Positions 47,220-58,661 of a stretch of 64,000 nucleotides of DNA are shown here, in pieces. The translations under genes and the position numbers were made by a program. The DNA is taken from contig JBCAQO010000003.1 in NCBI GenBank assembly GCA_039111635.1, forward strand, positions 1,364,001-1,428,000, in the 5' to 3' direction. Below the pieces are notes generated by a model that had not been told where the DNA came from, searched no databases, and saw nothing but the letters and a program-made list of their open reading frames with translations. Within the stretch, counting starts at the first letter, position 1; each line of letters starts with the position of its first letter. Source of the stretch: Heterobasidion occidentale. Lineage: Eukaryota; Basidiomycota; Agaricomycetes; Russulales; Bondarzewiaceae.

Positions 47220-49860
47220 ATGTCTGCTCCACCTTTCGTTCCATCGATCCCCCCACCCCTTCCTCCAGTATGGACCGAACACATCGGTAAGTTTCGCTCG
47301 TCTAGCAGTGCGCACCGGCGTGCCACGGTGTTCACAGCCTCAATTCAGGTCCGAACGGTACCGTGTATTATCACAATGCCCAGACAAAAGAGTCAACATA
47401 CATCAGACCATTACCGGCTTTCCCTATCGCTCAGCAAGCACCGCCCCTTCCTCCGAAAAAGAAAGAAAAGCCTGCAGTCAAGACGCCCGTACCCGGCACT
47501 GATTGGCTCCGGGTCACAACAAATCAGGGCAATATCTTCTACACTCATAAGATCAAAAAGGAGAGTCTTTGGACCGTCCCTGAAGAAATTCAGGACGCTG
47601 TCAAGGCGCTTGAGGCAAAGGAGCAGGAAGACAAACTTCAACAGGAAAAGGAGAAGCTCGAGGAAAGTGCGAGGAGGGCCCAACTGGAGAGGGAGCAAGA
47701 GATCGCCAGGGTCAAGGCGGAAGTTGAGGGCGCAGTCAAGCGAAAAGCTGAACTTGATGTTCCCGTCGACGAGGTCGTCGTCTCAAAGAAGGCTAGGGTG
47801 GACGACGACGACGAAGCTGACGACAGCGATGATGACGACAGCGAGGAAGAGGAATGGCAGAAGGAGGCTGCTGCACAGCTGGCTGCAGAAGCGGAGGAGG
47901 AAAAGAAGCTACGAGAAGAAGAGGAGAAACGAGTCAGAGAAGAGGAAGAGGCGAAGAGCAAAGAGAGTAAGCTCCAGCTCAATATGCCTGAGCGAGTTGA
48001 TCTGTCCGTCGAAGAGGGCAAAGCATTATTCAAGGTCCGTTTCATCGTTCATTCAATTGCTACACGGATGTCTGATCCGACGTTTTTGTTCTCTCAGACG
48101 TTGCTTCGAGAGAAGGATGTCAATCCTCTCCACCCATGGGACACTTCTCTACCTCTCTTCATCTCGGATCCTCGTTATGTTCTCCTCCCATCTGTTGCTG
48201 CACGTCGCGAAGCATTTGATGAATATTGTCGTGACCGCGCGCGTGAATTGCGGCAATCCCAGGTCAAGAGGGAGAAGGAAGATCCGAAGCAAGAGTTCGA
48301 GCGTTTGCTGAACGATGAAGTAACAAGTACGAGGACGAGCTGGACTGACTTCCGCAGGAAATGGAAGAAAGATAGGCGCTTTTATGGGTGGGGGAGGGAT
48401 GATAGAGAAAGAGAGAAACGTTTTAGGGAGTTCCTCAAGAACCTTGGTGAAAGTACGTGTCGGCTACCTCTGTCTTTCGGTCAGCGCTGAACTTGTTCTT
48501 CAGAGAAGAGAGCTGCTGCTCAGAAGGCCGAAGTTGACTTCTTTGCATTGCTCAGAGAGAGTGGCGTCGTGAAAGAGGGCGCAGTCTGGAAAGATGTTGG
48601 TAGACTTTACCCTCAGCTCGATTCTTCTCCCGCATAGCTCTGATGTCCTGTCTAAATTCAGGTGAAACGACATATTACAAGCGACCCTCGGTACGACGCC
48701 GTAGGCTCATCTTCGTTACGCGAAGAGCTCTTCAATACTTTTCTCAAAGCTCATTCGTTCGGTGCAACGCCGCCAGACACCGCCCAGCGAGATTCTGACG
48801 GAGGTGCCCTCGAGGGCAATGTTCCTGACAAAGGACGACAGCGCCAAGAACGCATGGAACGCGCTGTCAAAGAACGTGAAGACAAGATTAAGGCCGAGAG
48901 AGGTCTTGTTGAAGCAAGCATTCACCAGTCGCGCATGGGTCTCAATAGAGAGGAGGGCGAACTGGAGTTCAGGTGCGCCAAAATTCCGGCTTGGCTGTTA
49001 TTCAGGTACTTCGCAGCGCTCATTCGGTGACGGCTTGGAAATTTGCAGGACACTTTTGACAGACGCGATCCGTGATCCACAGGTACGGCTCTTCTTGATC
49101 TGCGAGCTGTTCTGACACCGGCTTCTTACAGGCAACGTGGGACGCGTCCCTCCCTCAGTTGAGAACCGATCCACGATTTAATCATTCGCCACTCCCCGTC
49201 AATCACCAACTACACCTCTTTCATACACACGTCGGCCAACTCCGTGCAAAGCACCTCAGTAATTTACACGCGCTATTCGAATCGCATGCACCGTTGCTCT
49301 CGATGAGCTTCTCTGCTCTTCCGCTGCCACAATTACTTTCTTCGTTGCCTGTCACAAAGCTTGGCTTTGAAATCAGTGGGCTGGAAGAAGAGTTCGACAG
49401 GTGGCAGAGACAGCGGACACATGACGCTCGGATGGCATTCGACGAGATGTTGCATGAGAATTCGTTCGTGGAATTTTGGGGCAGGCTGGGTAAGATTGGC
49501 GGAGAAGGAGTTGAAGGAGGGGTTAAAAGAGACGATATGGGCCTCGAAGACGAAGGAGAGGCTGGAGGTGGCAACGTTGACATGAAGACATTGGCGAAGA
49601 ACGTGGACATCGGCGATATCGAGAAGGTTTTGAAGGCAAGTGCAGATTGGCCTTGCTTGCCAGCATTGGCTGATGGTCATGATTAGAACGATAAGCGCTA
49701 CATCAATTTCGAGCATGTTCCAGAGCAAAGAGAGCGCTGGCTTCGGGTACGTCCCATTCTCCCGGCCAGAAACGATGCTGATTGTCCTTGGTGGTAGGAA
49801 TATCTCTCTTCACTATCCGCTCCAAAACTGTCAGTTCATTTGGCGGATACGAGCGTATGA
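47220..49860 (+). CDS. WW- and FF-domain protein (TCERG1/Dre4-type)
   Basis: Nuclear factor coupling transcription elongation with splicing. The start MSAPPFVPSIPPP (47220) was chosen over the in-frame 47157 because it begins directly before the first WW domain. WW1 spans PPVWTEHIGPNGTVYYHN; WW2 includes TDWLRVTTNQGNIFYTHKIK. A long charged coiled coil and acidic stretch follow (47600-47960). FF-type repeats include VNPLHPWDTSLPLFISDPRY, KKRAAAQKAEVDFFALLRES, KRHITSDPRYDAV and LLTDAIRDPQATWDASLPQL. The last FF includes VLKNDKRYINFEHVPEQRER, reached by a GC-AG intron at 49636-49686. It ends LSVHLADTSV. TCERG1/Dre4 is favoured over Prp40 because of the WW spacing and acidic linker. Confidence 0.85.
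49636..49686 (+). other. GC-AG intron in the WW/FF gene
   Basis: The donor GCAAGT follows VLK; the acceptor GATTAG precedes NDKRYINF. Unspliced, the frame hits the TAG of the acceptor. Splicing restores the FF helix in phase 0. Confidence 0.8.
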
Positions 49861-50287
49861 TGAGTACCTGTTGCCTTTGCATTAGCTTTGTCCGTTCAAA
49901 TGGTTTCTTGCTGTCACCCATCTTTTCATGAGCTTGCTCGAGTAACCTTGACTAGTTCAGGTCAAATCTGTATGCTATCCTGATCTTCGCTATCTCGATA
50001 TCTGCTCTCTCTCGCTCTATGCTCTCATATCCACGATGAATTGGTCTCCCGGATCCAAGAATTGTCGACTGATCTCTGGCATGTTGTCTGGTTTTGAAGC
50101 ACGTCACCGTCATATGACTTTGACGATCACGGGGCTCGTACGCGTGAGAACCGTCGCGGTAATGACACGTCAGCGCGCCTTCGGTGCCTTCTGCGCAGAC
50201 GTGTATAAAGTCCTCTACGTTTCACGCCATTCCTCACATTGCCTCTTGCTTGTATCTGATTGACCGAGGTGTCTTGCTGCTGCAAGG
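49861..50287. other. Intergenic region with GRP94 promoter
   Basis: Contains a CRE/UPRE-like TGACACGTCAG at 50163-50173 and TATAAAG at 50204-50210, both upstream of the GRP94 ATG. No gene is seen. Confidence 0.5.
50163..50210 (+). promoter_or_regulatory. GRP94 core promoter: UPRE/CRE-like site and TATA box
   Basis: TGACACGTCAG (50163-50173) resembles bZIP ACGT-core sites bound by Hac1/XBP1/ATF-type factors, which control ER chaperones. TATAAAG (50204-50210) lies 78 bases before the ATG. The ER-stress role is inferred from the product. Confidence 0.4.
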
Positions 50288-53200
50288 ATGCGGTTCCTGC
50301 GTCCGTTCTTGTTAGGTCTTACTGTATTGTCTTCGAATGCGTTTGCGCAGGAGTTACCTGCAGACGTCCCTCAGGAAAAGCACCACTATGAGGTAAGCAG
50401 CTGTGTTAGCACTGAGGCGTACAAGGTCCAAGAACTGAGGGTGCGTGGATCATGTAGAGCGACGTCGCTCGCCTGCGCAAGATCGTCATCAACAGGTACG
50501 TCGCTATCGAGGCTATAGTCAGCTTCTATTGATGAAATTTACTTGCAACAGTCTTTACTCCCATCGGTTCGTTACCGTCTTTTTTGGATCTCGGAACCCT
50601 TCTTAAATTCTCTGCAGAGACGTGTTCCTCCGTGAACTCATCTCGAACGCCAATGATGCTCTGGAGAAGCTTCGTCTGACGTCGTTAACCAACAAGGAGG
50701 TTTGGGATGGCGCCAGTCCTCTCAACATCACTATCAAAGCGGTGAAAGATGAAGAAGGCTCTGGTGGAAGGCTTATTATCTCTGGTCAGTATTCACGTTG
50801 TCTTTGTTGAACACATCTCATTTCTCTACTCCAGACACCGGCATTGGAATGACCCCCGAGGAGTTGGCGAAGAATCTTGTATGTCGGGCTCATGTCACGC
50901 GCGTTTCCAGAATCTGACATAGGATTTGCGCTACTCTTCTTGTGATCAGGGAACCCTGGCAAAGTCGGGTACGTCTGAGTTTTTGGCAAGGGCAGAGGGC
51001 GGCCAGGACACCACAGGCGGCGGCAACCTCATCGGAGCTTTCGGTGTCGGCTTCTACAGCAGGTTTGTTCAATATTTGGCTTTAGCCTCAGTATATGCGA
51101 GATCTCATTTGAATAGTTTCTTGGTAGCGGACCAGGTCTATGTCGCGTCCGTCGCGCCAAAGTCAGAGAAGAACCCAGAGCCGGCCCAATACGTTTTCGC
51201 ATCGTCATCTGATGACAGCGACTTCACGGTGTATCCTGATCCCCGTGGGAAGACGATGGATCGTGGAACGGAGATCACGCTTGTCTTGAAACCGGATGCG
51301 CTCGAATATCTTGAGAACAGGAACATCATCACCCTTGTGTGCGTAACAATTTTGCTAACCTCTACACGCACTTGCTCAATAGTAGGTTTCGTAGGCACAA
51401 GCACTCGTCTTTCTCCACGACGTTCCCGATCTACATCTACAGCCAGGAAGAGAAACAGGTTCCAGTTGAAGAGGCGGAGAAAGAGGCGCCTACGCCCTCG
51501 CCTGAGACTGACAGCGACGATGAGGATGAGGCAGTGATTGAAGAAGTCGTTGAGGAAAAAGAAAAGGAGCCTAAAACGAAGACGGTACTGGTGGATGAAT
51601 GGACCCATTTGAATGCGCAACCCCCTCTTTGGGTTAGGTAAGGATGGTCTCTCTATCTACCTTCAACTTCTTTGACTGTTCGGGCTAGGGATCCAAAAGA
51701 GATTGAGGATATCGAGTATGAGCTTTTCTATCAAGCGACTTTCAAAGACTTCAATAAGCCTCTTGCATGGCATCACTTCTCGGGCGACTCAGGATCGGGT
51801 GTCTCATTCCGCGCTATCGTATTTCTTCCTAGCAAGCTGTGCGTATTGAGTCGGCATCTCAAGGAGACAGTCGATCCTGAATAATCGCATTTTTCCAGGG
51901 ACGATTCATACTGGCAGCAGCCTCTCCTGAGCTCTAGCAAGGATATTCGCTTGATGGTCAAGCGCGTATTCATCACATCTGACCTCGGGGAGGATGGACT
52001 GCCTAAATGGGCCAGCTGGGTGAAGGTGGTTGTTGACGGTGCGGTCTCCCATGTTCGATGGAGGGTGCAGCGGCTGATCTTTTCCCCTAGCTGAGGACCT
52101 CCCTTTGAACGTATCCCGTGAAACCTCCAAAACACTGCTTTCCTGAGGCAGATCAAGCAAATCATTGTTAGACGCCTGCTGCAAATCTTTACGCGCATCG
52201 CCGACGAGGATCCTGAGAAGTTCGCTGAGGTTCAAAAGGTCTACGGCAACGTCCTGAAGCTGGGCTCCGTCGAGGATCTCAAGAATCGCGACAAGCTGAT
52301 TCCTTTGACTCGGTTCGCGACCAACCAGCGTAACAGCACGTCTTTGGATGAAGTATGTGCCCCTCTTCGCTTCGATGGTAACACAGTTTCAACAACACTC
52401 ACTCCTCACAGTACCTGGAGAACAAGAAGGAAGGACAGAAACAGGTTCGTCCATGATTCATCTGCGAGGATAATAATCAACTCAACGTCTGCTTCGTAGA
52501 TCTTCTATGTCTCGGACATGGGCAAGTCTGTCTCGTCCCTTATGAAGAGCGTGTTTGTCGAGAAGCTGCACGCTCGTGGGTATGAGGTCTTGTTATTGAC
52601 GGATCCACTTGATGAGGTCCTCTTCCAAAATGTCCGGAAGTGGAAGTAAGTCATTCATGGCAACATCATCGGCCGTACAGTAACTCACTGTATCGCGATC
52701 TAGGGGAGTTCCGTTCCAAGACGTCGCAAAGTCGGGGCTGAAATTCGGCGATGAAGGTAAGCAATGTTTGTTGTGAGTGAAAGTATGACGCTCTCGAACT
52801 TCGATACGTAGACCTCGACCCTGAAGAAGAAAAGGCCAACCAATTGGCCTTGAAGGAAAAATTCAAGCCCTTGTTGAAGTGGCTGAAGGACCAGGCAGGA
52901 GACATCGTCCGTGACGGTAGGTTGACGAAGGACTTCATAGAAGCACTAGGACTTACGCGTATTTGGAAAGTCATTGTCTCCAGCAGGTTGGTCTCGAGTC
53001 CCTGCGCCATCGTTGCGGACGTTGGTGGTTACACCGCAAACGTTCAGAGGATGATGAGTGGGTGACTTGTTCTGATTGTAAAATCCTAAGCGTCATTATT
53101 TTTTCCCTTTGTTGCAGGTGCGTCTAACAACCGAGAACCAGTCCCCTATGCATGACTACGCAAAGCGTCAAAAGGTCCTTGAGATCAACCCACGTTCTCC

Positions 53201-53695
53201 CCTGATTGAGGGTCTCCTGCGCCGCGTGGAGCAGCTTCCTTCCGAGGAGGAAGAACGAGACATCGACTCAGAGGACGAGCTGAGGGAGGTGTCCGCCATT
53301 CTTATTGACGGCGCCCTTGTCCGATCCGGGTTTGAGGTCGCGGATTCTGATGAGTGCGTTACCACTTCTTCCTTTGTGGTGAAAATGTCTGACCACAAGC
53401 AATTCGTGTTTAAAACAGCTTCCTTGTGCGCGTCGATCGCGTTCTACGTCGCTCTTTAGGTGTTTCTGAGACTGCACCTACGGACACGAACGTCAAGCCT
53501 GCTCCACCCGTCGACCCGGTATTGCTGGATGAGAGCGAGTACGAGCCGAAGCCAGAGATCCCAGAGATACCCGATCTGCCGGAAGACGACGGCCCGGCGC
53601 GCGTGATCGTCCCAGATCGCTTGAAGGACCAGATTCAGATCGAGATGGAGGAGATCGACGAGTTGGGGAATGTCGTGGTGCATGACGAGTTGTAG
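50288..53695 (+). CDS. ER Hsp90 chaperone (GRP94/endoplasmin) with HDEL
   Basis: ATP-dependent Hsp90 of the ER lumen. A signal peptide [20 protein letters not shown] is followed by a short pre-N domain. The ATPase domain shows [43 protein letters not shown] and [10 protein letters not shown] charged linker ([16 protein letters not shown]) leads to the middle domain with [29 protein letters not shown] and NVSRET. Then come [13 protein letters not shown] and the dimerisation domain ([19 protein letters not shown]). The C-terminus VVVHDEL is the ER-retrieval signal. About a dozen short introns occur. Frame breaks at CC 52124-52125 and C4 53143-53146 each need one extra base, restoring [15 protein letters not shown] and PVPPMHDYAK. 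Cytosolic Hsp90 is excluded by the signal peptide and HDEL in place of MEEVD. Confidence 0.95.
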
Positions 53696-53927
53696 TGGGG
53701 AGCAGCGATGAGTGCTTGCTTGTAGAGTGGACGCAAGGGGGGCGGATGTAAGGTATAATTATTTCATGGGTATCTCAACGCAATGGATCGGAACTTCTTG
53801 GACAACAGAATACTTCAACTACCGGTGCTCTGCTCACCCGCAAAGGCTCATACGAATCATTTAGAGGTATGTCAGTAAACTTACATTTCTATTTAATCTT
53901 CGTGGATCCAGGAAACAAAGTATCCTA

Positions 53928-55304
53928 CTACTCTGTATCGACAGGATTCCATGAAATTGCACCAGCCTTGCCACGATCAAGAGAGTTCAACTTTGCCAGG
54001 TCCTCTTCGTTGATCTCGAAATTATACAAGTCGGCATTGGACCGCACGCGCTCCGGCTTCTCTGACTTTGGCAGAGGGACGAATCTGAAGTGCGGTGGTA
54101 AGTAAGTTAGAGAGCAGATGGGCGCACGATGCTGAGTCTGTCTCACCCCCGCTGGAGCGACCAGCGCACAAGAATCTGCGCCGGGTCTTTATTGTACTGA
54201 GGGTGACAGGGTCAACATTTGCAGCTGTCATTCTTTTTGTGGCGTTCCGGACATTACCTTTTTGCACAGGGCCTGCAATACAGGGTCACCGAAGCTGCCT
54301 CTGACGAGAGGGCAATATGCCTCCACGAGGATCCCGCTCTTCTTGCAGTAATCCACGATCTCCTTTTGTTGGCAGAACGGGTGAAGCTGTGGGGCACGCG
54401 GCAGCAACGTCAAGGGATCGGTGAAGGGTGGGTCAGTAGTTAGCAAAGGCGACGTCGGACGTAAGTAGATGCACGCGGACCTCCACCTGATTGACAGACG
54501 GCAAGTCAAGTCCGGCTTCGCGGATTTCATCGATATGCTTCGGGCCACTGAAAAGATCGTCGTTCAGTATTTTCTCGCAGAGGGAATTGCGGTGAAGAGA
54601 ATGTGCTCACTAATTGGAGACGCCAACGCTCCTGAGCTTTCCGGCTTTCTTCGCATCTAAGAGTGCCTTCCACGTTTCGACGCGGTTCTTCTTGCCACCG
54701 ATCGGGCTGTGGATCAAGTAGAGATCAATGTAATCTGCTCGACGCCGCTCCGTCAGCGCGCGATCGTTTGGAGGCTGGGACATTGTATTCAATTGAGCCG
54801 TGGACACACCGAATCCAAAATTCTTCAAGGAGTCGTCGATTTGTGACAAAGCGCCTTGGTACCCTCCTTCGAGCTGGTAGATCTTGGAGGCTGGGGACTG
54901 GCAGTTAGTGCCATCTAGCTTCCCAAGTCTGTAATCAGACAGGGGTAGGGAGCTGCGAACTTATAAAAATATCTTCGCGCGGCACACCACTCTCCCTAAC
55001 GGCCTCTCCCACTTGTTTCTCGTTCCTGTACATCCTCGCCGAGTCGATGTGTCTAGGTTATGTGTCAAGGTGAGGAATCGACGCCATGAACGGAGGGTTC
55101 CCAGCGTACCTGTAGCCATGTGCGAGGGCAGCTAAGCACGCAGGCTTGCAGTTGTCGTTTCTGAATACTCCCAGGCCCAGGATCGGTATGGCGAAGTCTA
55201 TTGTGGGTGCGAGAGCTCAGTAATGGCTGGATCGGAGAGCGAAGGCGGATGCGATGCTCACTCGTGAAGGGAACGGCCACAGTGGATTTGAGAGTGAGGG
55301 CCAT
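53928..55304 (-). CDS. Aldo-keto reductase
   Basis: NADPH-dependent (beta/alpha)8 oxidoreductase acting on aldehydes or ketones. From ATG 55304 ([13 protein letters not shown]) the second exon carries [12 protein letters not shown] and then [20 protein letters not shown], giving the catalytic Asp and Tyr. [10 protein letters not shown] gives the Lys, and [20 protein letters not shown] the His, so the D-Y-K-H tetrad is complete. [12 protein letters not shown] and [20 protein letters not shown] are family signatures. The NADPH-binding part [20 protein letters not shown] precedes the end [12 protein letters not shown]. About eight short introns occur and no frame break was needed. Substrate unknown; it resembles fungal AKRs related to D-galacturonate or glycerol dehydrogenases and 2,5-diketogluconate reductases. 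Confidence 0.9.
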
Positions 55305-55526
55305 GTCGGGGACGGCTTGGGGTGTGAGGAGTGCGAGAGCGGATGAGTAGTTAATTTGGCTGTACTTATGTATACCCTGTGAGTGACCGATGTGGGTCTG
55401 GGAGTGAGACTCGAGACTCATGTGGTCTGCTTGATGCGGGGTTATCTTATCAGATAGGATGTGTGCTATCACGTGCGCAGTCCATCGGGAGCTTGTGCGG
55501 TCGGCGGCAGTCACGACCTCACCAGC

Positions 55527-55533
55527 TATATAA
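55527..55533 (+). promoter_or_regulatory. TATA box of the disordered-protein gene
   Basis: TATATAA lies 46 bases before the ATG at 55579, within the 274-base divergent region shared with the aldo-keto reductase. A GATA-type TTATCAGATAGG lies further upstream, at about 55447. Confidence 0.45.
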
Positions 55534-55578
55534 CCACAAGCACACACAACCCGTCCTCTCTTTCGTCTCGAGGAGCTC

Positions 55579-58500
55579 AATGTCGAAGGCCGCTTTCTCG
55601 CGCTTGCAGCTTGCAGCAGCCCTCATCGGTCTGTATCGTTTCTTACCCTCGATGGCCCCGCTGGACTCACCTCCAATTAGAATATGACAACGACTCCTCC
55701 CACCCCGGTGCTACCTACCGCTCTGCTCATGACAGCGCCATATTCGCGCATCTTCGCAGGCTACCGCGTCCCGCTCCCGCTCCCCGGAAGAGCGCTGACT
55801 ATCTCGGGGTGAGCATGCCTAGCGAGGGCAGCCAGGGTGGCCGAGAGTCGGCTTTGAGTCATGTCCGCGCGAGGAGCTCAATCGACGCGCTCAGGAATCC
55901 GTTCGCTGCAGACGGCGCCGCGAGCGAGGACCTAGAGGAGGAAGCGAAAGTGATGGAGGTTGATCTCGCTTCGTGGGGACTCGACTCGTTCATGCCCAAA
56001 GAAAAGGCGGCCAAGAAAAAGAAAGAAAAGGAGCAGCTCAAGGACCTCCCGAATCCCCATCCCAGTGTTCAGCAAGGCGCTTCTCGTACCTCTCGTGCGC
56101 TCAGTATGAGCGCCGCTGACAGCTTAGGGCTCGGCGGTGCCTTTCTGGACTCGGCGCCCACCCCAGGGACTGATCAGCGCCGGCGTTCACTTGGATCAGC
56201 TCTCGACATGGCCGATGAAATGCACCCACCCAGACCCTTTCCGGCAGCGTCCGTCTTCCTCTCATGGTCCTATTGAATCAATCCCTACTACTCCTCCTCT
56301 TCACGCTGTGCCCTTCCCGACCTCCTCCGTCCGATCCATATCTCCCATGCCAGATAGTGGTGCCCTGCACGATCCCAATTCTGAACCACACAAGCGCACA
56401 CATTCTTCGATGAGCTGGAACTCCCACGGTCTACTCAACGATGAGCCAGACGAAAACCCGTTCTCGCTCAGACCGCCGTCTCCCAGCCAGGCTTCCCGAT
56501 TCGACCCCAAGGCGGCGCGTGGGCGTACAATGTCCATCGGAACTGTAGGCTCTCGAAACTTACTCGCTGAGGACAATCCGTTCGCTCTTCGACCGCCCTC
56601 ACCCTCTCGTACATCTCGGTTCGACCCTAAAGCGGCCGCTCACGCACGCACGCTGTCTAATGTGTCAATGGGCTCGCGGGTGCTTCTTGATAACGATGCA
56701 GCCTCGGTCATGAGTGGACAGCCTTTGCAGCACGCTAAGAATAGGCCATATTCCACTCTCGAATTAATGAGGCCGAAGGTTCTCGTCATGCCGAGCCCTC
56801 TGCAAGGGGCCGTAGCGCCCCAACCTCCCAAGGTGAGGGAGGGCTTCCAACTCTCGACCGATGGCACCCCTCTACCTCCTGGCGCACGCTCTTCTCGCCC
56901 GATGTCAACAGCGCTTCTCTCTGACATACATCCACCCGCCTCAGCTGTGCCGATCGCTTCAATTCATTCACGCCCAACCCCCGCGCGGACCTGTCCCTCT
57001 CGCAGCTCACTTTCCGCAACTCGCTCATGGTCGGAGGGCAGCGGGACGTTGCATACTCGGACATAGACGCGCGCTTGCGCCGAGCGACAGAGGAAGGCGA
57101 ACAGATCATCGAAGAAATTCCCGAAGAACCTGCGCGGCCGGTCACCGTCGTCGTCGACGAGCCAGAGGTGCACGGGCGGCCCGTTGGTAAGCTGTACGGG
57201 AAGAGCCTCATCGACGATCTGGAAACGCGCAAGGCAAATATGCGCAGCAAACAACGGCAAGGGTTCCGTTCTTTTCGTTCGCGTTCTCGTGTTAAATGAT
57301 GTTCTTCTAGCGTCTTCACGGGCGATGATCGGCCGTCAATGATGGCGCGTGGACAGATTCGTCGCCAAAGCACCCTCATCGACCCTGCTTCCTTGCAGCG
57401 GCCTGTATCGCGGGATCTCACCGCGCTGACCCCGCATGACACGAGGCCTCCGCTTGGGAGGCGGCACTCTACCGGCCCCAAGCCGCTTCTCAGCTTCGAC
57501 GAAAACGCGGCGCAAGGTGGAACCCATCTAAGTGCATCTCCTGGAATGTTGCAAACGCGTTCCGTTTTTGGTGTGGATACCCTCTGGGAGCGCGAGATGG
57601 CCAGGCTCAAGGAGATGGAGGCACAGGAGGCCCAAGAACGAACTCGGGCGGAGCAGGCAGAGGCCGCAGCTGCTGGCAAGCGCGACAAGAAGAAAGGGAA
57701 GAAGGGGAAAGAAAAGCCAAAGCCTCAGGACGAGTCACTCACGCCTCCCGCACTAGACGCTGATCGACCTAGAGTCTCCGCAGAGCCCCCGGTGCTGCCC
57801 ACCATCCCCAAAGGCATCACTCGAGGCCCTCCACCACCCGTTGTCGATGGCGACGACACCGAAAGCGAGAGCGACGATAGTGATGCAGCCCCAGCTGCGA
57901 AGCGACCGTCGGGAGAGGGTTGGTTTGCAGGGTCCTCCGATGACGAGAAAGGCAAGACCGGCCCTGTGCGCACCGTCGGCGTCGGCCCGCGGTATCCCAA
58001 CCGAGGGCGAGGGCAAGCGCAGGGAGCGAGCTCAGACAGCGAAGAAGACCTGCCGCTGGCCGCCACAGTCGATCGCGCGATCCAGCGAGCTACGCGTCTT
58101 GTATCATCAGCTCCCGTCGCTGATGAGTCCGACGAGGAGAAGCCGCTGTCGACTTTGCTGGAGAAGACGAAGCTGAACCTTCCTCCGGTCGACTTCGACA
58201 ACGTCCTCTCGCCTTTGGGGTCGGGCTCAGCCAAGGGCAAGCAGCCGGCGGCTCGGGTCACTGCTGCGGACGATGAAGACGAAGACGAACAGCCGCTCGG
58301 GCTGCGCGCGTCCAGGATTGCGCCTATGGCGCCTCGCACCGGTGCAGACGAGGACGAGGACGACGTGCCGCTCGGGCTGCGCCCGGAGCAGCAGCGGAGG
58401 ACGCAGTACCACATGATGCTTCAGCAACAGCAGCAACAACAGCAGCAGCAGATGATGCTCCAGCAGATGCACACCGGTATGATGTTCTCCAACCCATCGC

Positions 58501-58661
58501 TCATGGGCTCTGGCTTCTTTGGTCCGCCCATGGTGCAGCCGATGATGATGCCGGCCATGCCGGTTCCCCTGGTTCCCAGCCCCCCGCCCTTGCAGGATAA
58601 CATGAAATTCGGGCGCGTGGATAAGTGGAGACATGATGTTGCTGTCGAGGGCCAGCCATGA
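55579..58661 (+). CDS. Large disordered S/P/acidic-rich protein, function unknown
   Basis: I recognise no known domain. The start MSKAAFSRLQLAAALI (55579) splices to EYDNDSSHPGATYRSAHDSA, the most conserved-looking, ordered part. The remainder is low complexity: a KKKKEKEQ patch, a tandem ENPF-LRPPSPS-RFDPKA repeat (56449-56691), an acidic EQIIEEIPEEPARPVTVVVD segment, a KRDKKKGKKGKEK stretch and several acidic DEDEDE blocks. A polyglutamine/methionine-rich tail follows. Frame changes without splice sites occur at TTT 56238-56240 (one base extra) and C5 56978-56982 (one base short). The intron before VFTGDDRPSMMARGQ begins at either a GC or a weak GT donor near 57255. It may be a phosphorylated signalling scaffold, but no function can be assigned. 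Confidence 0.7.
56449..56691 (+). repeat. Two-unit tandem repeat in the disordered protein
   Basis: Units starting at 56449 and 56569 (about 40 codons each) both encode NPF-LRPPSPS-SRFDPKA, then R-R-T-S and GSR-LL motifs. The codons have diverged, so it is an old coding duplication rather than a fresh copy. Confidence 0.8.
58422..58451 (+). repeat. CAG/CAA tract encoding polyglutamine
   Basis: Mixed CAG/CAA codons encode nine to ten glutamines inside the disordered protein, followed by MMLQQM. Such tracts vary in length between strains. Confidence 0.85.
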
